A stretch of 64,000 nt of DNA from Azospirillum oryzae (lineage in GTDB: Bacteria; Pseudomonadota; Alphaproteobacteria; Azospirillales; Azospirillaceae), in contig NZ_VTTM01000004.1 in NCBI RefSeq assembly GCF_008364795.1, forward strand, positions 98,770-162,769, read 5' to 3'. This document shows positions 17,405-22,403 of this stretch, one piece after another (position 1 is the first letter of the stretch; each line of letters starts with the position of its first letter). The notes below the pieces were generated by a model, which saw only the letters and a list, made by a program, of their open reading frames with translations, was not told the origin of the DNA and did no database searches. Position numbers and translations under genes: made by a program.

Positions 17405-18502
17405 TTACTTGCCGGTCTTGACCTTGGTCCACACGCGGGTGCGGGCGCGGTCGGTGGTCTGCTTGATCTGCTTCAGCGAGAACAGCTTCAGCTTGCTGTC
17501 GGCCGGCAGGAAGATGCCGGGGTTCGACTTGATGTCGTCCGACACCATCGGCAGCGAGGCCGGCACCGCGTTGGCGTAGCTGACCTTGTTGGAGATGTTG
17601 GCCATGTTGGCCGGGTCGAGCACGAAGTTGATGAAGTCGTACGCACCCTGCTTGTTCGGCGCATCGGCCGGAACCGCCAGCGTGTCCCACCAGACCTGCA
17701 CGCCTTCCTTCGGCGTGATGTATTCGACCTTGGCGCTCTTGGCCTCGGCGGCGCGGGCGGCGCCCTGGATGGCGTCGCCGTTGTAGGCCATCACGACGCA
17801 GGCGTCGCCGCCGGCCAGGATGTTGATGTTTTCGCCGGTGACGAAACGCTTGATGTAGGGACGGACCGCCATCAGCGTCTTTTCGACCTTCTCCAGATCC
17901 TCCTTCTTCTCGGAGTTCGGATCGAGGCCGAGGTAGTTCAGAACCGACGGGATCACGTCGATGGCCGAATCCATCACGGTGATGCCGCAGGCCGCAACCT
18001 TCTTCGCCACTTCCGGCTTGAAGATCAGGTCCCAGCTGTCGAGCGCGACGTCGGGGGCGACGGCCTTGATCTTTTCCGGGATGATGGCGATGCCGACGGT
18101 GCCGCCGAGATAGGGCACGGCGTACTTGTTGCCGGGGTCGGAGTTCTCCAGCAGCTTCAGGACCTTCGGGTCGAGGTTCTTGTAGTTGGGGATCTTCGAC
18201 TTGTCGAGCGGACCCACCACCTTCGCCTGGATCAGGCGGGACAGGGTCGGCTCGGCGGTCGGCACGATCACGTCATAGCCGGACTTGCCGACGAGCACCT
18301 TCTGCTCCAGCAGTTCCAGGCTGTCGTACAGGTCGACCTTCGTCTCAGCGCCCGTGGCCTTGGTGAAGTCGGCGAGGGTCGTTTCACCCAGATAATCGTT
18401 CCAGATGTAGATGTTGACCGGCTTCTTGGCCTGGGCCATCGCCGGGCCGGCGATGGCAATCGCCGCGACCGCGCCGATGAGGCTGAGAGCGAGTTTTTTC
18501 AT
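17405..18502 (-). CDS. potF: putrescine-binding periplasmic protein PotF
   Basis: This is the periplasmic binding protein of the polyamine importer (365 residues). It begins with a signal peptide (MKKLALSLIGAVAAIAIAGPAMAQA). The mature protein starts KKPVNIYIWNDYLGETTLADFTKATG, a hallmark of PotD/PotF. Other conserved blocks are YDVIVPTAEPTLSRLIQ, YAVPYLGGTVGIAI, VTGENINILAGGDACVVMAYNGDA and GVQVWWDTLAVPADAPN. The ATG at 18502 is chosen because the signal peptide begins there; the upstream in-frame extension overlaps the predicted promoter. Confidence 0.95.
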   Translation of the reverse strand: MKKLALSLIGAVAAIAIAGPAMAQAKKPVNIYIWNDYLGETTLADFTKATGAETKVDLYDSLELLEQKVLVGKSGYDVIVPTAEPTLSRLIQAKVVGPLDKSKIPNYKNLDPKVLKLLENSDPGNKYAVPYLGGTVGIAIIPEKIKAVAPDVALDSWDLIFKPEVAKKVAACGITVMDSAIDVIPSVLNYLGLDPNSEKKEDLEKVEKTLMAVRPYIKRFVTGENINILAGGDACVVMAYNGDAIQGAARAAEAKSAKVEYITPKEGVQVWWDTLAVPADAPNKQGAYDFINFVLDPANMANISNKVSYANAVPASLPMVSDDIKSNPGIFLPADSKLKLFSLKQIKQTTDRARTRVWTKVKTGK

Positions 18503-18575
18503 GATTTGCCCCGACCTGTTCGTGAGTGTTGCGGGCGCCGCCACATCCCAACGGCATACCCGGCTCGCGGGCGCT

Positions 18576-18604
18576 ATTGCACCCACGCCCGGGCATGTTG
18601 TCAA
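18576..18604 (-). promoter_or_regulatory. sigma70-like promoter of the potF operon
   Basis: Read on the minus strand, TTGACA (18604-18599) and TGCAAT (18581-18576) are separated by 17 bases. The -35 is a perfect consensus and the -10 matches at four of six positions. Transcription would begin about 65 bases upstream of the potF ATG. No operator was recognised. Confidence 0.6.
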
Positions 18605-18676
18605 CGGTTTGGGTCGAGGTCGGGAACCGGTTTCCGGGCGGCGGCCCTCCGCCCGAAGCCGTGCCCGATCAACCGC

Positions 18677-20227
18677 CTATCCGGGGAGCGCCGCCAAGGA
18701 TTGCCTAGCCGCCGATTGCTTCGCCGCTCTGGCCTCGTCCAGCAGGCGCTGGGTCTCAAAGATCAGGGCGCGGCGCCGCGCGCTGTCGATCTCGTGCTGC
18801 GCCGCCGCCGCCGCGACGTCGGCGCCGCAATGGGGGCAGTCGGTCTCGTGCGGCCAGATATACTGGTTGCAGCCGCGGCAGAGCGTCAGACTGGGCGGCA
18901 CCACGCCGCCTTCGGGGGAGCGTTCATAAGCGTGGCGATGCACCGTCGCCGGGTCGCGCTCCGGCAGGCCGGGGGAGGCGGCGCCGGGGATCGGTTCCTG
19001 GATCAGGGCGAATTCGCCGATGGCGAAGGCCTCGTTCGGCGCGTCCTTGATCTTCACCACCCGCTCGCGCAGGCCATGTCTGGCGAGGTCGAGCACCCGG
19101 TAATGGCAGTAGGGATTGTTGCCCCGCTTGCCCAGCAGAGACTCGGAGGTCCAGGTGCAGCCGGCGCGGCAGATGTCGGCATAATAGCAGGTGCGGCAAT
19201 AGCCCCACAACTCGTCCACCGACCGCAGCCGGCCGAACCGCATCCGGTCGGCATGGCGCCAGATGTCCTCCACGCTCATCTCGCGGATGTTGCCGGCGGC
19301 ATAGAGGGAGGTCGCCAGCGACGGGCAGCCCTTCAGGGTGCCGTCCGCTTCGATGCCGATGCCGATCTGCCCGGCGGCGCAGCCGGACCAATGCATCCGG
19401 TCGTCGCCCAGGCCGCGCCAGATATGCTCGTAGGGGCCGTAATAGCCGACATTGTTGCCGACCACCATCAGCAGCCCGCGGTCCAGCCCCTCGCGGTAGA
19501 GGCGGGCCAGCAGCGGCATGACGTCGAGAAGGCGGTGCGGCTGCAGCAGCAGGTCCGGATTGTCGACGGCGTTGCCCATCGCGACGGTGAACTGGATCTG
19601 CCAGTGGGTGGCCCCGGCTTCGATGATCCGGTTCATCAGCTCCGGCAGATGGTCGGGGGTTTCGGGTCCGATCTGGGTGTTGACCGACACCGCCAGCCCG
19701 CGCTCCTTGGCGCGGCGCAGGGCGCTCATCGCCTGATCGTAGGAGCCGGGAACGCCGCGCACCCGGTCGTGCAGGTCGGGCAGCCCGTCGATCGAGACGC
19801 CGATGGCCTGGAGCCCGGCCTCCACCGCTTCGTCCAGCCGGCGGTCGGTCAGATTGCGGCCGCCGGTCTGCACGGCGGTCCTGATGCCGTGGCTGCGGCA
19901 GCGCCGGATGATCTCCACCCAGTCCTTGCGCAGATAGGCCTCGCCGCCGATCAGCGAAATCTCGCGGGTGCCGAGTGCGGCCAAACGGTCGACGAGGTCC
20001 AGCGCCTCCTCGGTGCTCAGCTCGTCCGGCCGCGGCCGGCCGGCGCGCGACCCGCAATGCTGGCATTTCAGGTTGCAGGCGAGCGTGGTTTCCCAGACCA
20101 CCAGGACCGGCACCAGCTTGCGGAAATCGTCTTCGTCGCAATAGCGCGCCGGAACGGATGCCGGCTGATCCGGGGGCTGATCCGGGGAGCGGGCCGAAAG
20201 GTCGGGGCTGGGAAGCGGCTGGTCCAT
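18677..20227 (-). CDS. radical SAM/SPASM peptide maturase with C-terminal zinc ribbon
   Basis: This 516-residue radical SAM enzyme sits directly downstream of three small paralogous peptide genes. After a Pro-rich leader, the [4Fe-4S]/SAM motif CNLKCQHC carries C51, C55 and C58, followed by LIGGEAYLRKDW. The SPASM region has C283, C301, C344, C347, C353, C357 and C374, enough for two auxiliary iron-sulfur clusters. Beyond it lies an extra zinc-ribbon-like module (C450, C453, C464, C467 in CRGCNQYIWPHETDCPHCGA) and a basic helical tail. Radical SAM/SPASM proteins next to short peptides usually install crosslinks or epimerise residues. I recall an NCBI family name for a 'GDL motif peptide-associated' maturase that fits; this was not checked. 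Chemistry and product are unknown. Confidence 0.88.
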   Translation of the reverse strand: MDQPLPSPDLSARSPDQPPDQPASVPARYCDEDDFRKLVPVLVVWETTLACNLKCQHCGSRAGRPRPDELSTEEALDLVDRLAALGTREISLIGGEAYLRKDWVEIIRRCRSHGIRTAVQTGGRNLTDRRLDEAVEAGLQAIGVSIDGLPDLHDRVRGVPGSYDQAMSALRRAKERGLAVSVNTQIGPETPDHLPELMNRIIEAGATHWQIQFTVAMGNAVDNPDLLLQPHRLLDVMPLLARLYREGLDRGLLMVVGNNVGYYGPYEHIWRGLGDDRMHWSGCAAGQIGIGIEADGTLKGCPSLATSLYAAGNIREMSVEDIWRHADRMRFGRLRSVDELWGYCRTCYYADICRAGCTWTSESLLGKRGNNPYCHYRVLDLARHGLRERVVKIKDAPNEAFAIGEFALIQEPIPGAASPGLPERDPATVHRHAYERSPEGGVVPPSLTLCRGCNQYIWPHETDCPHCGADVAAAAAQHEIDSARRRALIFETQRLLDEARAAKQSAARQSLAALPG

Positions 20228-20299
20228 GGTTCCGGAATCTTCCTCGCAATGGCATTGGCTCTGAATATCGGCGTCTCCCTATATCGGCGGCGCGGCAGC

Positions 20300-20335
20300 G
20301 CCGGGGTGCGGGCGGCATGGACGCCGCACCCCGGC
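20300..20335 (-). promoter_or_regulatory. strong hairpin between the last GDL peptide gene and the maturase gene
   Basis: GCCGGGGTGCGG (20300-20311) pairs perfectly with CCGCACCCCGGC (20324-20335) over 12 bases around a 12-base loop. There is no U tract on the minus strand. Placed between substrate genes and enzyme gene, it would be suited to making much peptide and little enzyme; that function is inferred. Confidence 0.75.
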
Positions 20336-20358
20336 CGCAGCACGCCGGCCGAAGCCGA

Positions 20359-20553
20359 TCAGCCGTTCCTCTCGGCCTTGGCGATCTCGACCTTCAGGAG
20401 CTGCAGCAGCCCCGGAATGTCGCCGTAGGTGGCGAGATGCTGCTCGGCCTCGGCCGCGACCTGCTTCATCGTCGCCAGATCGCCGCCGGCGATGGCTTCG
20501 GTCATGGTGGCCATGTACATCGGACGGAAAGGGGCAAGGGTCGAGTCGGTCAT
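20359..20553 (-). CDS. GDL-motif small peptide, copy A (DUF1843-like)
   Basis: This 64-residue peptide gene is the one nearest the maturase. The ATG at 20553 follows GAGGAA at 8 bases. It shares its scaffold with the next two peptides: TEAIAGGDLATMK (GDL at 24-26), AEAEQHL, YGDI at 43-46, and the C-terminal LLKVEIAKAE followed by RNG. The pattern matches my memory of the DUF1843 family, small proteins found with radical SAM genes. It has no cysteine and no signal peptide. I take it to be a maturase substrate. Confidence 0.8.
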   Translation of the reverse strand: MTDSTLAPFRPMYMATMTEAIAGGDLATMKQVAAEAEQHLATYGDIPGLLQLLKVEIAKAERNG

Positions 20554-20593
20554 CTGTCGGTTCCTCAGCTTTGAATGGCGGGAATGTTGGAAA

Positions 20594-20622
20594 CGGTCGA
20601 TCGGGAAGCGGTCGATCGGGAA
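20594..20622 (-). repeat. two direct copies of a 14-base unit between peptide genes
   Basis: CGGTCGATCGGGAA occurs at 20594-20607 and again at 20609-20622, separated by one base, in the spacer between peptide copies B and A. Each unit contains the palindrome CGATCG. No function is evident. Confidence 0.75.
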
Positions 20623-20649
20623 TCAGGGGGCGGGGCAGGCCCGACCGGA

Positions 20650-20841
20650 TCAGGTACCGGCTTCGGCCTTGGCGATCTCGACCTTCAGCAGGTTGAGGAC
20701 GCCGGCGACGTCGCCGTGTTCGGCGAGATGCTGCTCGGCGGCGGCGGCCACCTCCTTCATCTTCGCCAGATCGCCGCTGACGATGGCGTCGGAGATCGCC
20801 ACGCCGTAAGGCTTGATGGAGCGCATGGGTGCTTCGGACAT
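20650..20841 (-). CDS. GDL-motif small peptide, copy B (DUF1843-like)
   Basis: This 63-residue paralogue of the flanking peptides starts at the ATG at 20841. Key shared residues are SDAIVSGDLAKMKE (GDL at 23-25), AAEQHLAEHGDV and LLKVEIAKAEAGT. The N-terminal MSEAPMRSIKPYG differs from the other copies, as do the last three residues. Lengths and spacing of the GDL and GDV motifs are held constant across copies, which points to selection on the scaffold. The ribosome site is weak. Confidence 0.8.
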   Translation of the reverse strand: MSEAPMRSIKPYGVAISDAIVSGDLAKMKEVAAAAEQHLAEHGDVAGVLNLLKVEIAKAEAGT

Positions 20842-20888
20842 GTGGAAACTGCTCCGCGGGAAAATTGGAAAAACGACTGCGTGCCCGA

Positions 20889-21074
20889 TCAGCTTTTCGC
20901 TTCGGCTCTCGCGATCTCGATCTTCAGTGCCTGGAGCAACGTGCCGACGTCGCCATGTTCGGAGAGATGCTGCTCGGCGGCGGTGGCGGCCTCCTTCATC
21001 TTGGACAGGTCGCCGCTGGCGATCGCCTCGGTCATGGCGCCGCCGTAGAGCATGCGAATGGGAGCGGTGGACAT
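20889..21074 (-). CDS. GDL-motif small peptide, copy C (DUF1843-like), first in the operon
   Basis: This 61-residue peptide is the promoter-proximal gene. The ATG at 21074 is chosen because AAGGAG lies 8 bases upstream; a frame extending 15 codons further has no ribosome site. The sequence shows TEAIASGDLSKMKE (GDL at 21-23), AAEQHLSEHGDV and ALKIEIARAEAKS. It shares most positions with copies A and B. Confidence 0.8.
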   Translation of the reverse strand: MSTAPIRMLYGGAMTEAIASGDLSKMKEAATAAEQHLSEHGDVGTLLQALKIEIARAEAKS

Positions 21075-21447
21075 CCGATGATCTCCTTCAAGACATGATT
21101 GGAGAAATGCGCTTTGCATGCGCAGCTTGATGCCGATGTTTGATACTGGCGAAATTCCTGAGCGAATGGACGACAGCTGAAAATCGGCAAATCGATGCGA
21201 GACCAGAGAATAGCCTTTGAAAACACAAATACTAATCTCTGCAAATTTTCATACTAACGTGTGAATAACTTACCTTGTTTTCAGAAAGTTATATCCACGC
21301 TCTGGCGGAGGTCAATTGTTAATATGTTATTTTTAATTTTGGTTTTGAAAGAATGCTTTTGTAACTGATTATTGTTTATCGCCGTATGCGACTGGTGCTC
21401 CGTCCGGCGCTGGTACGTGGGAGATCATTCACACGGGACGCAAAGAA
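21075..21447. other. AT-rich leader and promoter region of the GDL peptide operon
   Basis: This stretch, especially 21180-21380, is much richer in A and T than the surrounding DNA. It contains no credible gene. It carries the promoter listed separately and would give the first peptide a leader of about 200 bases. The composition suggests acquired DNA or a nucleoid-protein target. Confidence 0.65.
21288..21315 (-). promoter_or_regulatory. sigma70-like promoter of the GDL peptide operon
   Basis: On the minus strand TTGACC (21315-21310) and TATAAC (21293-21288) are 16 bases apart, each one mismatch from consensus. It lies in AT-rich DNA upstream of the three peptide genes and is the best promoter match in that region. 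Confidence 0.55.
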
Positions 21448-21479
21448 AAAGGGACGCAGCACCATTCGGGCAGCGTCCC
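21448..21479 (-). terminator. rho-independent terminator, minus strand
   Basis: GGGACGC (21451-21457) pairs with GCGTCCC (21473-21479) with a 15-base loop. On the minus strand the stem is followed by TTTTTCTTT. It ends a transcript coming from higher coordinates, where no intact gene is seen but a decayed GDL peptide fragment lies immediately upstream. Confidence 0.7.
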
Positions 21480-21511
21480 TGCTTCGGCGCAAGGCGGTGC
21501 CAGAGGGCCAA

Positions 21512-21544
21512 TTTCGGCCTCGGCAATTCCCATCTTCAAGAATT
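21512..21544 (-). pseudogene. probable fragment of a fourth GDL peptide gene
   Basis: On the minus strand this segment reads FLKMGIAEAE, closely resembling the C-terminal LLKVEIAKAE of the three intact peptides. At DNA level most of about 30 aligned bases match copy B. The rest of the peptide, including the GDL region, is not recognisable. A terminator follows directly, as expected for the 3' end of a former gene. The match is short and could be chance. Confidence 0.45.
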
Positions 21545-21895
21545 GGTCAGTTCGCAGCATTGACCATGATCGACGATAGAGCGGCAGGAGGGAGGCCGGT
21601 TGCGACCGCATGGGGCGAAAATCCCGTGCGTTGAGTGTCGCAACCGGCGAAGAGTTCCCTCTTCCCAGGCAACGGCCTGCCGGCCGGCGCCCGGACCTCC
21701 TGTCGTAAAAATCGAATACGCTGGTATTTTCGCTCGCGAATATGCTGTCAGTTATATCCATCCGGCGATTCCGGTCAATACCGGAATCGTGACATTTGAT
21801 TTTAAGATTGAAAGATTCTGTGACAGAAATTGTTGCCATAACAGGGTATTCACCAAGACGCCGACAGCCGCGTGGTCGCGGTATTTGTGCAAAGC

Positions 21896-21928
21896 AAAAA
21901 GAAAGCGCCGCGACTGCTGCCGCGGCGC
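21896..21928 (-). terminator. rho-independent terminator after the SMR-type gene
   Basis: GCGCCGCG (21905-21912) pairs perfectly with CGCGGCGC (21921-21928) around an 8-base loop. On the minus strand TTTCTTTTTG follows. It lies about 60 bases past the stop of the small membrane protein, closing that transcription unit. Confidence 0.82.
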
Positions 21929-21985
21929 CTTCATCATCCCCACCCGGTGGAGGGCGGGTCCTTGGGTGCGGGTTTTGTGGGGGCT

Positions 21986-22360
21986 TCAGCTCTGTGCGGT
22001 AAGCACGACGCCCAGCACCACCAGCAGGGTGCCGATGACGCGGGTCAGGCTCATGGTCTCGCCCAGCAGCAGGACGCCGAGCGCCAGCGTGACCAGGAAG
22101 CCCAGACCGACGAAGGGATAGGCCATGGTGACCTCGACCTTCGCCAGCACCGCCAGCCACACCACCATGCCCAGCCCATAGCAGGCGAGCCCGGTCAGGA
22201 TGTGCGGCGTGGCGACGACCGACAGGGCGATCTGCCCGGCCTCCCCCCGCGCCAGGGCGGTCGACACCGCCGGGCTCGACATGCCGATCTTCAGCGAAAT
22301 CTGGGCGATGGCGGACAGGGTGACGCTCAGTAGGATCAATCCGACGACGGCGATGGGCAT
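21986..22360 (-). CDS. small SMR/ArnE-like membrane transporter
   Basis: This 124-residue protein has four hydrophobic helices and the small multidrug resistance/EamA half-size layout: MPIAVVGLILLSVTLSAIAQISLKIGM at the start, LTGLACYGLGMVVWLAVLAKVEVTMAYPFVGLGFLVTLALGVLLLGE in the middle and a final ITGTLLVVLGV-like helix (IGTLLVVLGVVLTA). Relatives ArnE/ArnF flip a polyprenyl-phosphate amino-sugar across the inner membrane. It lies about 40 bases downstream of a polyprenyl-sugar synthesis fusion on the same strand, so a lipid-linked sugar flippase role is a reasonable inference. The ATG at 22360 marks the start of the first helix. Confidence 0.82.
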   Translation of the reverse strand: MPIAVVGLILLSVTLSAIAQISLKIGMSSPAVSTALARGEAGQIALSVVATPHILTGLACYGLGMVVWLAVLAKVEVTMAYPFVGLGFLVTLALGVLLLGETMSLTRVIGTLLVVLGVVLTAQS

Positions 22361-22403
22361 GGGGACTCCCGGATGAGGGCGGAAGGAGAATCGGGCCGGC
22401 GGC

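Noticed and set aside
16157..20428. Plus-strand open frame of more than 1400 codons across the pot operon and the maturase
   Set aside because: It runs antisense to five real genes with intact motifs, so it is a composition shadow.
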